DNA of 64,000 bases from Cynocephalus volans (Eukaryota > Chordata > Mammalia > Dermoptera > Cynocephalidae): NCBI RefSeq assembly GCF_027409185.1, contig NC_084466.1, forward strand, positions 72,274,501 through 72,338,500, written 5' to 3'. Made by a program: the position numbers and the translations under genes. Below, one piece after another: positions 1-12,541 of this stretch. Under the pieces are notes generated by a model that ran no database searches, had not been told where the DNA came from, and saw only the letters and a program-made list of their open reading frames with translations. The first letter of the stretch is position 1; each line of letters starts with the position of its first letter.

Positions 1-2655
1 ATTCAATAAAATAAACTTCATGCCCAGATGGCTTTAATGATGAACTCTAAAACATTGAGAAGAAAATGCTAACACCCCACAAATTCATCCAAGAAATAGA
101 AAAGGAAGAAACCCTTCCAAACATTTCATGAGACCAGCATCACCTTAATACCAAAATATGACAAAGACATATTAAAAAAAAAAAAGTATCTCTCATAAAT
201 AGAAGTATCTCTCATAAAATTATTTGGCAGATTTTTGCCAATAAAATTCAGCAATATTTAAAAAGCATAGTATACTATACTGTGAATGAAACTTTGTGAT
301 TATTTTAACAGATGCTGAAAATCACATAACAAAATTAGACAGATTAAAAAAGAACTCTCAGCAAACTAAAAATGTAAGGAGACTTTCTCAACTTGATATA
401 AGGCATCTCCAAAAGGCCTACAGCTAAAATAATTAATATTTAAATATTGAATATTTCCTTCTAAGATCAGGATAAAAGAAATAATGTCTATTTCTATCAC
501 TTCTATACTGCATTGTACTAGAGCTCTTCTTGCATGAAATTAGGAAAGAAAAAGAGATTAAAAAATAATAAAGATAGAAAAGAAAGAAGTAAAACCATTT
601 ATATTTGCAAGTGACATGATTATTTACATCAAAAATCCTGAGGAATCTAGAAAGCAACTACTATAATTACTATAACTAGTAAATACTTCTAGTAAGTTTG
701 CACAATACAGGTTTAATATATACCAACAGCAAATAAATGTAAATAGAAATGAAGACAACACTATACCATTTAAAATATTGTCCTTACACATAAAATGCCT
801 TTGAACAAATTTAATAATAGATATGTAATACCTCTATATTAAAACAAAAAATCATTGCTGAACTAAATTAAAGACTACCTAAATAACTAGAGTTTTATAT
901 GATTCATGGATTGAAAGACTCAGTGTTGGCAAGATGTCAGTTTTATCCAGATTGATCCATAGATTCAATACAATACAAATCAAAATGGAGGGAAAGTTCT
1001 TCTGTGGAAACTGACAAACTGATTCTAAATTATATATGGAAATGCAAAGATCTAAAGTAAATGAAACTATCTTGAGAAAGAAAACAAAGTTGAAATATTT
1101 ACACTAGGTGACTTTATGACTTAATGCAAAGCTACTCTAATTAAAACAGTGCAGTCCTGGCATATGTATGGGCAAAAAAGATTGATATAACAAAATAGTG
1201 AGTTAAAACATATATTCACATTCATATAGTTATTTGACTTATGAAATGGGCATTAAATTGATTAAATGGGGAAAAAAGTTTTTTCAATAAATTGTGCTTT
1301 AAAAATGGAATATACATACGGAAAAAAGAAAGAGGAATTTGACTCTTTTCTGAAACAAAAATTGATTAGATATGGATCATAGGCTTACATATAAAAACAA
1401 CAGACATAGAACTTTAACAGGAAAACATAGGCTAATATCTTCATGACTTGGGAGACAATTTTTTTTGTCACCAGTTCACAGAAAGCAATAACTATGGAAT
1501 AGAATATGTAAGAGTGAATTAGACTTTATCAAAATAAAAAATCTATTCATTAAAAATATCAGTTAGAAAATAAATATGCACTTCTGCACAGCAAAGGAAA
1601 TAACAGAGTGAAAACACAACCTACAGAGTGAGAGGAAATATTTGTAAACCATACATCTGATAAGGGGTTAATACACAAAATATAAAAGAAATGCAAACAG
1701 CCCAATTACAAGAAAACAAATAACACAATTTAAAAAATGGGAAAAGGACCTGAATAGACATTTCACGAGACATACATATGGCCAAAAGGTATATGAAAAA
1801 AAATCTTAATATCACTAATAATTAGGGAAATGCAAATTAAAATTACAATGAAATATGTCACACCTATCGGAATGGCTACAATCAAAAAAGCAAAAGATAA
1901 CATGTGTTGGTGCAGATGTGGAGAAAACGGAACCTTGGCAAACTGTTGCTGGAAATGTGAATTGGCACAGCTGTTATGGAAAACAGTATGGTAGTTTCTA
2001 AAACAAGTAGAAATAGAACTACCATATGATCCAGCAATCCCATTTCTGAGTGTATATCCCAAGGATATGAAATCACTATTTCAAAGAAATATTTACACTT
2101 CCATGTTCGTTGAAGCATTATTCACAATAGACATGATATGAAATCAAATTGTTAATCAAAGGATACATGAATAAAGAAAATGTGATATATATACACAACG
2201 GAATGCCATTCAACCCTAAGACAGAAAAAAAATCCTGTCACTTGTGACAACATATATAAATGTTGGAGGATGTTAAGTGAAATAAGCCAGTCACAGAAGG
2301 ACAAATACCACATGATGTCACTTATATGTGGAATCTAAAATTTGAACTTATAGAAGCAGAGAGTAAAATTGTGGTTACCAGAGGCCGGGGGTGTGAGAGG
2401 GGAGGATGGGAGATGTTGGTCACAGGATACAAAATTTCAGTTAAACAGGATAATAAGTTTAATAGATCTATTCTACAACATGGTGACTATAGTTAATAAC
2501 AATGTATTGTACACTAGAATATTGCTAAGAGAGTAGATTTTAAGTGTTGCTACCACAAAAAAACAAATATGGGAGGTAATATGTATGTTTATTAGCTTGG
2601 TTTAGCCACTACACAATGTACACACATATCAAAACATAATGTGTTATAACATAAA
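1..2655 (+). mobile_element. Ancient L1 (L1M-type) remnant: ORF2 3' half and 3'UTR
   Basis: The stretch reads as a highly decayed L1 ORF2 on the plus strand: the reverse-transcriptase region is near 100-800 and the Cys-rich C-terminal region near 1860-2110, where wording such as tgttggtgcagatgtggaga is still legible. All frames are broken by stops and indels. The 3'UTR (about 2340-2655) has the phrasing typical of old mammalian L1MA/L1MB ends, including a G-rich block at 2385-2415, a tract reading atggtgactatagttaat, and an AT-rich end. It is cut on the left by the window edge. Subfamily is from memory of 3'UTR wording, not alignment. Confidence 0.88.
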
Positions 2656-2699
2656 TATATGCAATTTTTATTTGTCAATTATAAGATAAATAGTTTTTT

Positions 2700-3360
2700 T
2701 AGAAAAAGAAAATAAATGTGCGAGCCACAGACTTGAAAGAAATATTCACAAAGCAAATATATGAACCAATGTCAGGTCTCCAGAATTTATAAATAACTTC
2801 TACAACTCAGTAATGAAAAGATAAACCACTGAATTGAAAAAGAAAAAAAAAAATGGACAAAAGATTTGAACAGACACTTAAAAACAGAGAGAGAAAGAGG
2901 GAGAGAGAGTTCACATAAAGCACAGGAAAAACACTCAATATCATTTTGTAAACAAAAGACACAATGAGATACCACACAATGTACCCCATTCAACGTATAA
3001 GGAATAATTCAGATAGACCGAAAATGTAAGAATCAATCTGAAAAACATGTAGAAAAAAACATAGGAGAAAATCTTATGAATTGGGTTAGGTTTGGCCAGA
3101 AAACAAACAAACAAAAAAAATTAAACAGGATGCAAAATGAAAAGCAATAAGAGAAAACTGCAGTAAATTGAACTGCATCAAAATTAACACATTGGTCTTC
3201 CAAAGACACTACTATGAATTGAAAAAGCAAGCCAAAAACTTATGGTTGACAATGGTCTTATATTAAGAATATATAAAGAACTCTTAACAATTCAGTAAAA
3301 AAAGGACAACCCATTAAAAAAGATATGAACTATTTCTCCACTCAAACTAAAATAATGTAT
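2700..3360 (+). mobile_element. Two adjoining fragments of old L1M ORF2
   Basis: About 2700-3060 and about 3150-3350 each resemble the L1 ORF2 segment around the words for fragmentary matches such as ccagaatttataaataactt and agaatatataaagaactctt. Both therefore cover the same part of ORF2, so they are separate old insertions or a rearranged one. A purine-rich (GA)n patch lies at 2886-2908. No reading frame survives. Boundaries are approximate. Confidence 0.65.
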
Positions 3361-4030
3361 TCATCTTACTCATTTCTGCACATACCTTTTATTCATCAGG
3401 TGTTTTCAAAAGATTGTTTATACATTTTGACTATCTATACTCTTGAAGATGTGAGTTGACAGGCATAGGTCAATAGTGGGGTATACTGTAAAGTTTTAAA
3501 GTTTGTTTTGCCAAAAAGTTCCTTTCCTGAATCATTGCCTGGGAGTAGTCTAAATATATGGTGAGCTGTCACATGTGTGAAGGTTTGCCTTTGCAGTGAG
3601 TGGTGGTGTGTGGGCAGACACACTGACCAAGATACAAAGGACTTTAATACAGACATAGACATTTTATGCATTTCACACACAAATACACACCTTGCAAAAA
3701 AGAGAAGGAAAATTTTATATTTGAATAATGTCACATAAATCAAAGAACAAAACAATCCCTTTTCCTTTTTACAGATCAAGAGTTTTTTCCAACTAACATT
3801 TCCTCTGGGCCCATCCGTACTTTCATGTCTGTGTTCTACTCATCCTGCACTTCTCCTGCTGATGTTAGTGAGCTATTCACCATTTATCCTGGAGATACAG
3901 CTTCCTCAGTATTGAGTAATAAGGGCTTAACATTGTTTAACAAACACAGGATACGGTTGACTCAAATGCAGCTTTTATTCCTTCTGTAGCACATTTAATA
4001 AAAAGGTTCTTTAATTTAAATACAGTTCAA
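3361..4030. other. No recognised gene or repeat
   Basis: I see AT-rich sequence with no convincing ORF and no transposon family I can name. A pyrimidine tract followed by AG at 3758-3776 resembles a 3' splice site, but nothing beside it supports an exon. Confidence 0.5.
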
Positions 4031-4381
4031 TTTATCTTAAATAAATAAGGAAACCAGAAGGACAGAAGGCATGACCATGCCCAGGGGCCAAGGCAGGAGC
4101 TGCAGGCAGTTCGCCACCCAACAGAAGTCAGGAGCATGCCCAGGGACCCAGAGTATACCACAAGCCAATTTTACATGGGTGGTCCATGACAAACACCACC
4201 ACAGCCACTGCCACCACAAGGGTGGCTCACTGCCACAGTAGCAGCCAAAGCCACTGTGCAGGCTGCCCACCTCCCACTTGGCTACACAAGGAGAGTCACC
4301 AGAGGAACCCTGAAAAATAGAAGGAAGTCTCCCTCATCAAGGCCTACACGAGAGTAATAGAAGAAGCACCTGCTCTACAAG

Positions 4382-5422
4382 ATGACCAGACATCAATGTA
4401 AATATACTAAAAATAAGAAAAAGAGAAAGAAAGAGATGAAAAGATGACATCATCAGATAAATACAGTAATTCCCAATATCAGACATACAGCAGGAAACCC
4501 TTGAAATGATGGTAGAGAAATTTTGAGCAACAACTTTAAGGAAACTCAGTGAGAGACAAGAAGACTCAGACAACACAAGGAAAGGTGAAAAAGTATCCAA
4601 GATATGAAGGAGGAAATTTACAAACAGATCAATGCCTTAAAAAAGAATATAGCAGAACTAGAACTGAAGGATTCATTCCACAAATTGAAAAAACACAACC
4701 AAGAGCTTGAGAAAAAGGTTAGAGCTAGCCAAAGAAAGAATTTTCAGTCTCAAAAATTGGTTTTTTCAAAATAACCCAGGGGGATTAAAAAAAAGAAAGA
4801 AAGAAAAAAAGAATTTAAAAAGTGAAGAAATTCTAAGGGAGGTAACGGACAACCTTAAACACACAAATATCCAAATTATGGGTGTTCCAGAAGAGGGAGA
4901 AAAAGCAAAAGACATTGAAAACATATTCACAAAATAACAACAGAAAACTTCCCAGGTATAGGGGGGAAAACAGACCATCAGATGCCAGAGTCTCAAAGAT
5001 CTCCAAACAGATTCAATCCAAAAAGATCCTCTCTGAGATATATTATCATCAAACTGGCAAAGCTTAAAGTTAAGAGACAATCCTAAAAGCAGCGTGAGAA
5101 AAGTGTCAATTCACCTGTAGGGGAGCCTCCATTAGACTAACATCAGACTTCTCAAAAGAAATTGTACAGGCCAGAAGAAAATGGGATGATATACTCAAAA
5201 CACTAAAAGAAAAAAGAAAAAAAAACTACCAGCTAAGAATACTACACCCTGCAAGGAGATCCTTCAGAAATAAAGGGGTTTTCCCCCAAAATCAAAAACT
5301 CCATGAGTTTCCCATCATACAACCACCCCTTCAAGAAATCCTCAAGGGAATCCTGCATCTGGAATCCAAAAAATGATAATCACTACTACAAATACACAAG
5401 AAAGAAGAAAACCCACTGGTAG
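4382..5422 (+). pseudogene. L1 ORF1 (RNA-binding ORF1p), broken
   Basis: ORF1p is the trimeric L1 RNA-binding chaperone: an N-terminal coiled coil, an RRM and a C-terminal domain. The inferred start reads M-T-R-H-Q, matching the M-T-K-H-Q start of the antisense copy at 59241. Legible parts are a Lys/Glu-rich coiled-coil segment near 4600-4840, the region ahead of the RRM at 4870-4940, and the C-terminal part near 5130-5280 encoding words like S-D-F-S. Several stops and frameshifts break it, with an A-rich insertion near 4780-4815. The end is placed by homology to the stop of the copy at 37394. Confidence 0.8.
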
Positions 5423-5556
5423 AACAAAATGCAAATAAGAAAGAGAAGGAGACTAAACTTTACCACCTCAAAAAACCTACAAAAATTAAAGGCAAACAAT
5501 AAATGGGGAAGAAAGGAACAAAAGATATTTAAAATATCCAAAGGAAAATTGACAAA

Positions 5557-8500
5557 ATGACAGGAGTAAGACAATGCCTTTCAAAAACAACCATAAATGT
5601 AAGGATTCATCTCCCCAATCAAAAGACACAGACAGATTGATAGGATTAAAAAAAACTAGGCCCAACTATATGCTGTCCTCAAGAGACTTACCTCACCTGT
5701 AAAGAGACTCATAGACTAATACTGAAGGGATGGAGAAAGATAAAAAATGTAAATGGAACTCAAAAATGAGCAGGAGTAGCTATTCTTATATCAGATAAAA
5801 CAGGCTTTAAACCAAAAGCCATGGAAAGAGACACAGAAGGCCACTATAGAATGATAAAAGAATCTATATAGCAAGAAGATATAAAAATCATGAATATATA
5901 TACACCCAACACCAGAACACCCAGATATATAAAGCAAAAAATGTTAGACCGAGATAAAGAGATAGACTCTGATACAATGCTAGTTGGGCACTCGAATACC
6001 CTCTCTTAGCACTGGACAGATCATCGAGGCAACAAGTCAATAGAAAAAAGACAGGATTTCAACATTGCTTTAGACCAAATGGACTTAGCAGAACTACAGA
6101 ACATTTCATCCAACAACTGTAGAACACACATTCTTCTCATCTGTACATGGAGCATGCTCCAGGATAGACTACATGTAAGTTCACAAATCAAGTCTCAATA
6201 AATTTTTTAAAAATTGAAATTATTTCAATTCCCATTACAGACCACACTGGGTTAAACTACAAATTGATAATAAGCAAAACTCTGGAAACTACACAAATAC
6301 ATGGAAATTAAATGACATGCTCCTGAAAACCTATGGGTCCACAATGAAAGTAAACAAAAAATCAAAAAATTTCTTGAAACTAGTGAAAATAAAGACACAT
6401 CATTCCAAAACCTGTGGGATACTGCAAAAGCAGTACTAAGAGGGAAGTTTATTGCAGTAAATACTTACATTAAAAGATGAGAAAGATCTCAAATAAATGA
6501 CCTAAGGCTACAGCTCAAAGAACTAGAAAATTAATAACAATCCAATCCCCACATTAGTAGATGGAAAGAAATAATTAAGATCAGAACAGATATAAATAAA
6601 ACAGAGACCCCCCCAAAACAATACAAAAGATCAATGAAACAAAAAGTTGATATTTTGAGAAGATAAGCAAAATAGGCAAACCATTACCTAGGTTCACAGA
6701 GAGAGAGAGAGAGAGAGAGAGACTGAAATAGCAAAAATCAGAAATGAAAAAGGAGACATTGCAACTGATTCCACAGAAAATTAAAGAATCATTAGAGACT
6801 GTTATAAACACCTATACACCAACAAATTTGAAAACCTGAAGGAAATGGTTAAATTTCTGGTCACATACAAACAACCAAGACTGAACCAAGAAGACATAGA
6901 AAACATGACCAGTCCAATAACAAGCAACAAGATTAAAGTAATCAGGAGACTTCCAAAAGGAAAATGGAGAACCAGATGTCTTTACTGCTGAATTCTAACA
7001 AACTTCTAAAGAGAAATTAGTACTGATTCTCTTCAAACTATTTCAAAATATTGAAGAAGAGGCCATTCTCCCAAACTCATTCAATGAGGCCAGCATCACC
7101 CTGATACCCAAACCAGACAAAGGTACAACCAAAAGAGAAAACTACAAGCCAATATCTCTGATGAACATAGACACAAAATTCCTCAACAAAATATAAACAA
7201 TCAGAATACAGCAACACATCAAAAAAATTATGCACCATGATCAAGTGGGATTCATCTCAGGGATGCAAGGATGGTTCAACATACACAAGTCAATCAGTGT
7301 GATGCACCACATCAACAAAATCAAGGATAAAACCCATATTATCATCTAAACAAATGCAGAAAAAGCATATGGCAAAATTCAGCATATCTTCATGATAAAG
7401 ACTCTCAGCAAATTAGGTATAGAAGGAAAGTGTCTCAACACAATAAAAGCCATATATGATAAAACCACCATCAATATCATCCTGAATGGGGAAAAGCTGG
7501 AAGCCTTTTTTCTTAAGAACAGGAACAATGCAAGGATACCCACTCTCACCACTCCTATTTAACACAGTATTGGAAGTACTAGCCAGAGCAATCAGGCAAG
7601 AGAAATAAATAAAAGGCATTCAGACTGGAAAAGACAAGTCAAACTGCCCCTGTTTGCAGATAATGTGATCCTGTATATAGAAAAACCAGAAGACACTACC
7701 AGAAAACTGATAAATAATTTCAGTAAAGTTGCAGGATACACACTCAACATGCAAAAATCAGTAGCATTTTATACTCCAATAACAAACTAGCAGAAAAGAA
7801 ATCAAGAAAGCATGCACATTTGCAATAGTCACCAAAAAAAGTACCAAAGAATCAATTTAACCAAGGAAATGAGAGATCTCTACAATAAAAACTACAAATC
7901 ATTGCTGAAAGAAAGTAAAGCAGACACAAAAAGATGGAAAGACATTCCATGCTCTTAGATTAGAAGAATTAACATTGTGAAAATGTCCATGCTACCCAAA
8001 GCTATCTACAGATTCAACACAATCCCCATCAAAATACTGATGACATTCTTCACAGGAATAGAAAAAAACTATCCTAACATACTAACATTTATATGGAACA
8101 ACAAAAGACCCTGAATCCTGAACAACAACAAAAAAAGCCATCATGAGCAAAAAGAAAAAAAAAAAAAAAAAAACCTCAAAGCACTGGGGAAAAGACTGCC
8201 TCTTCAGTAAATGGTGCTGGGAAAATGAACACCCATATGTAGAAGAAGGAAAATAGACCTGTACCTCTCACCATATACCCAAATTAACTCAAAATGGACT
8301 GAGAACTTAAATAAAGACCTCATTCTACTAAACTACTAAAACAAAGCATAGCAGAAACACTTCAGGAAGTAGTACTGGGAAAAGACTTCATGAATAAGCC
8401 CCCAAAGCATAGGCAACAACAACAATAAAAAACAAATTCTATCAATCTAAAAAGTTTCTGCACAGCAAAAGAAACAGTTAACAGAGTGAAAAAGACAGCA

Positions 8501-8987
8501 TGTAGAATGGGAGAAAATATTTGCAAACTATGCCTCCGACAAGGGATTAATGTCCAGAATATACAAGAAACGCAAACAACTTAACAGTATAAAAAACATG
8601 TAACCAGATTTAAAAATAGGCAAAGGATCTAAATAGGCATTTCTCAAAGGAAGATATACAATTGGCCAACAGACACATGAAGAAATAGTCAACATCACTA
8701 ATCATCAGGGCAATGCAAATCAAAACCACATTGAGATATCATCTCACCCCAGTTAGACTAGCTATTATCAAAAAGGACAGAGAAAAACAAATGCTGGTAA
8801 GTATTCAAAGAGGAGCCCTCTTACACTGCTGGTGGGACTGTAAACTAGTGCAGCCGCTATGCAAAGCATTATGGAGGTTCCTCAAACAACTACAGATAGA
8901 ACTGACATACAATCCAGCAATCCCACTGCTGGGAGTATCCACAAAGGAATGGAAATCATAATGTCCTCACTCATAAGTAGGAGCTAA
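5557..8987 (+). pseudogene. L1 ORF2 (endonuclease/reverse transcriptase), broken
   Basis: The start ATG at 5557 begins M-T-G-V, and the end corresponds to the conserved ...gggagctaa stop of other copies. The order is endonuclease (about 5557-6250), linker, RT (about 6850-7800) and Cys-rich C-terminus (about 8800-8930, with His-Cys-Trp-Trp-Asp-Cys still present). The RT active site at 7653-7664 reads Phe-Ala-Asp-Asn rather than Phe-Ala-Asp-Asp. Stops and frameshifts occur throughout, and the two deletions near 8160 and 8960 remove parts of the C-terminal third. A (GA)n microsatellite at 6700-6721 interrupts the region before the RT. It is inactive. Confidence 0.88.
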
Positions 8988-9289
8988 AAAAAATAAATTC
9001 AAAAAGAAAGAAAGAAAGTCAATCACAATAATTCCTTCAACTTTCAAAAGGAGAGAATAATCTGAGGCCATTAGAGGAGGTAAAGGGGGAGGAGGGGGGG
9101 TACTTAGCGAGAAATTTGTAAAGAGCCACAAGAAATGAATACATTGTAGAATGATAAATATAGTAATCATCCTATTTTGAGCATCACACATTGCACACAG
9201 AAATTGATATTGAACGTTGTACTTCACAGTATGGATAATCAATTATGTTGCAATCAAAAAAATTGAGATGGATGGTCTGTTGCTGCAGG

Positions 9290-10545
9290 CTTCATCTTCG
9301 ATTAAAAAAAGAAAAAAAGAAGGAAAACAGACAAACTTGGAAATAGCATAACAAGTTCAGCTTTCAGCTCAGTTTAATTGACTGAGAAAATGGAACTCCT
9401 TCCTGGAAACTGTAAACAGAGAAGTCTCAGGAGAGAATTAGTTGTCACCCCTTTGACTAAATTCATCAATTTTCTCTTCATTAATTCACATTTTTACAAT
9501 TCCTCCAGAGCTAACAGTCTATGCTGTTGTTGACTGTATGTTTACCTATTCCTTACAATTTATCTGTGTAAGTTTTGTCTCCTCAATTATGATAATTTGA
9601 AAGATTGAGATCTTATATTGCATAGAGAGCACATGATAGTTTTATACCTCAAAAAAAAAGAGTGAAGTAAAAGTCCTTTGAATGAATAATGCTAAACATA
9701 GATTATATCTGTATGGAGGAATCAATCTGAATATTTTCAAGTGATCTCATCTGTACCTATGTTTTTCTAGTTATACAATGATTTTTATCTCTTTATATTC
9801 TTTGCTTTTTAAAGACCTGCTAATCATAAAATCTTATATTGCTTTTATGAAGTAACATCATATTTTTGGTTGAGTGCCCATTGTGATTTTTGATATGCCA
9901 TTCAGTATTAGGTACATTCTAAGAGAATTATTACTCCTTGATAAAATATACGTTTTCATGTCAAAATAAAATGAATTAAAAACAAAAGGTTTCTACTACT
10001 TGAGAAGAGCATCTAGTGATAAAACAGCCTTTTAGGCAAAAAAGTATTATATAAATGATCTCCATTCAAAGTCATGAATGGAAGTCACCACATACATCAT
10101 CCATTTTTTTTATAACAAGATTACATAGGGAACTCTTGGCATCCCTCCAAAAGAAGACCTTCCATATTCTATAATAAAAGAATTTTGCTAAAATATGCCA
10201 ACACTACTCAAAATTCAGATTTGTAGACAAAGCATAATGTACTTTATATTTTCTAATTCTAGAGAAAATGGGTGAGTCATACTTAAGAATAATTTTAACA
10301 GCTACCAAGTATCCAAGGCCTAGAAGTTATTAAATCAATATAGTAGGTAATTGCACTAACAGATAGTTTGAATAAGAAAATACTGAATATATTTCTTTAA
10401 ACCATCCATTGCAGAATCTTTATGACACTGAAATGGATTGATGTAACAAATGAAAATTTTGGCCATGATGAAAATAAAAATGTTTTGATTCATATAGTCA
10501 TTTAGGAATCTACATTCAAGTATATATAATTTACAACATGTTTTA
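9290..10545. other. No recognised gene or repeat
   Basis: This is AT-rich apparently unique sequence. Short ORFs here lack any motif, and no transposon family was recognised. Confidence 0.5.
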
Positions 10546-10552
10546 GAAAAGA

Positions 10553-10616
10553 ACACAGAGTATGTTATTCAAATATGAGATTGAATCCCTGTTCTGTCAC
10601 TTATTACCTATGTGAC
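10553..10616 (+). repeat. MIR SINE, piece 1 of 3
   Basis: The wording ttgaatccctgttctgtcac, followed by a ttattacctatgtgac segment, matches the core of the mammalian-wide MIR SINE. The match stops exactly where the LTR at 10617 begins and resumes at 11289. Confidence 0.85.
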
Positions 10617-11288
10617 TGTTATGGACTAAATGTTTGTGTTCCCCAAAGTTCATATGTTGAAATTTTATTTCTTTTTCCTTTTTAAAAATTTTTTATTGAA
10701 ACAATTTATTACACATATCTGTGGGATACAAAGTTGACTATCGGTATTTGTGTACAATATGTGATAATCAAAACAGGATTATTATCTTATTCACCATTTT
10801 TTTTTGTGCTCATTACCCAATTTCTTCCTAACTCCCTCCCCGTCCCTCGTTCCCACTTCTAGTTAGCATAGTTCTGTTTTCTTCTGAAAGTTTACATATT
10901 GTTGTGGTTGTTCTTTCTTCCTTCTCTCCATCTCTCCCTCCCTCCCTTCCTTCTTCCTTCCTTCATTTATTTATTTATTAGCTCCCTGAAATTTTAATCC
11001 CCTGTGTGATGATGTTAAGAGGTAATCAGATTATGAGCGTGAAGCCCTCATGAATGGGATTAGTGTCCTACAAGAACAGACACGAGAACATGTCTTCTCT
11101 CTCTGCTTTCTCCTTCATCTGAGGATACAAGAAGACAGTCCTCTGCAAACCAGGAAGTGGCCCTCACCAGACACCACATCTGCCAGCACTCTAATCTTAG
11201 ACTTCACAGCCTCCATAACTGTGAGAGTAAATGTTTGTTAAACCAACCAATCTATAATATTTTTGCTACAGCAGCCTAAACAAAGACA
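10617..11288 (+). mobile_element. MaLR-type (MST-like) solo LTR, split by an L1 3' end
   Basis: The LTR begins tgttatggactaaatg and ends cagcctaaacaaagaca, the ends expected for ERVL-MaLR MST elements. The middle contains phrases typical of that family (11040-11070 and 11150-11240). Flanking 5-bp repeats gtgac (10612-10616) and gtgat (11289-11293) fit the 5-bp duplication of ERVL/MaLR integration, with one later change. No internal retroviral sequence is present. It lies inside a MIR, and a minus-strand L1 piece occupies 10668-10986. Confidence 0.9.
10668..10986 (-). mobile_element. 5'-truncated L1, 3'UTR only, inserted in the MaLR LTR
   Basis: On the minus strand this is an L1 3'UTR: the T-rich start (reverse of the A-tail), a polypyrimidine block and an end equivalent to gggagctaa. 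A perfect 10-bp target-site duplication, tgaaatttta, is at 10658-10667 and 10987-10996, and the LTR sequence continues across it. The (CTTC)n-like tract at 10915-10970 belongs to the element or expanded after insertion. Confidence 0.88.
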
Positions 11289-11293
11289 GTGAT

Positions 11294-11346
11294 CCTGGAC
11301 AGTTTACTTAATCTCACTGATCCTCAGTTTCCATATACATAAAATT
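11294..11346 (+). repeat. MIR SINE, piece 2 of 3
   Basis: The wording agtttacttaatctcactga, followed by tcctcagtttcc, is the MIR continuation after the LTR insertion. It ends at atacataaaatt (11335-11346), which is repeated at 12874-12885 on the far side of the next insertion. Confidence 0.9.
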
Positions 11347-11350
11347 GAAT

Positions 11351-11614
11351 GCTGGTGAGGAGAGAAGCTCTCAGGGCTGGTGATGGGCTGCTGAAGCCTC
11401 TTCCAGCTCAAGCCACAAGAAGCAGGACTCCCAGGGCTGGTGTAGAGGTGCTTGAGTCACTCCCAGTGAGAGCCACAAGGGGGAGGGCTCCTGGGACTGG
11501 AGCCAGACTGCTGGGGGCTCTCCTGGTGAAAGTTGTGAGGAATGGGACTCCAGGTGCTATTGCCGGGGTGCTGAGGTCTCTCCCTGCAAGTGCTGTGGGG
11601 GGCAGGGCTCTCAA
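11351..11614 (+). repeat. About 60-bp tandem repeat, 4.3 units, in an L1 5' region
   Basis: Units start at 11373, 11433, 11493 and 11552, with a partial unit before. Spacing is 60, 60 and 59 bp, and each has a ctggtg-, gctg- and gggctct-like core. It sits at the 5' end of an L1 fragment, where L1 promoters lie, so it may be a promoter-type repeat. That role is inference. Confidence 0.8.
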
Positions 11615-12237
11615 CCAAGAACACTATACTCAGCAAGGCTATCCTTCAGATATGAAAGAGATATAGTGTATTTCCCAGATAAACAAGAACTGTGGGAATT
11701 CTGCATAACACGACCAGCCCGACAAGAAACCTGGAACCCTCCGAAATATAATCCCACCATGAACACGCTAAGAAGAATAAATCCTACTGATAAAAGATAG
11801 AGGCAAATGAGAAAGAGGAAAAAACAAAAACAAAAAACCTATACTATTCCACTACGAAAACCCAATAAACTTCAAAGTCATAGAACAGCAGGGAAAGAAA
11901 GGAATGAAAGACATTTAAAACAACCACAAAAAAGCTATTAAATGACAGGAATCAGACAATATCTTTCCATAGCAATGTTAAACGTTAATGGATTGAACTC
12001 CCCACTCAAAAGACATCGACTGGCTGACTGGATTTAAAAAATAGAGCCAACTATATGCTGCCTACAAGAAACCCACCGCACCTGTAAAGAGTCTCACAGA
12101 CTAAAAGTGAAAGGACAGAAAAAGATATACCATGCAAACAGAAAGTGAAAGCAAGCAGGAGTAGCTATTCTTATATCAGGTAAAATAGACTTTAAATCAA
12201 AAACTATAAAAAGAGTCAAAGAAGGCCATTATAGAGT

Positions 12238-12541
12238 GATAAAGGGATCTATCCACCAAGAAGACATAACAATCATAAACATGTATGCTCCTAACATTGG
12301 TGCACCCAGATTTATAAAGCAAACATTAGGACACCTAAAGAGAGAGATAGACCTTAATGCTGTAGTAGTTGGGGACCTGAACATTGCCCTCTCAATCACT
12401 AGGCCACAAATCGATAGGGAAACACAGGATTTAAACTACACTTTAGACCAGTTGGACTTGATCATATATGCAGAGCATTTCACCCAACAACCAGAGAATA
12501 TACATTCCTCTCATCAGCACATAGGATATTCTCCAAGATAG
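12238..12541 (+). pseudogene. L1 ORF2 endonuclease fragment
   Basis: This is the longest open piece of the L1 fragment at 11347-12873. It encodes the apurinic-like endonuclease segment with D-I-T-I-I-N-M-Y-A-P and then G-D-L-N, residues of which (Asp and Asn) are catalytic in L1 endonucleases. Stops lie on both sides and the RT part is absent, so no enzyme can be made. Confidence 0.75.

Larger units (their letters stand above)
4031..9272 (+). mobile_element. Older L1, nearly full length with internal deletions
   Basis: The order is a GC-richer 5'UTR (4031-4381) with CCACCACAGCC-like repeats, ORF1 (4382-5422), a spacer, ORF2 (5557-8987) and a 3'UTR with a polypurine block (9065-9105), ending near the tract caattatgttgcaatc. 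The same 5'UTR wording recurs at 22080-22330, 34745-35030 and, reversed, at 60960-61170, so these elements are one subfamily group. Compared with the copy at 35837-41840, about 180 bp are missing at the A-run near 8155-8180 and about 245 bp near 8960. No clear target-site duplication was found. Confidence 0.93.

Noticed and set aside
3758-3780. Polypyrimidine tract plus AG as a 3' splice site
   Set aside because: No downstream ORF or 5' splice site, and such tracts are common by chance.
10915-10975. CTTC/CCTT-rich tract as an independent microsatellite
   Set aside because: It is within the reversed 3'UTR polypurine region of the nested L1, so no separate feature is needed.
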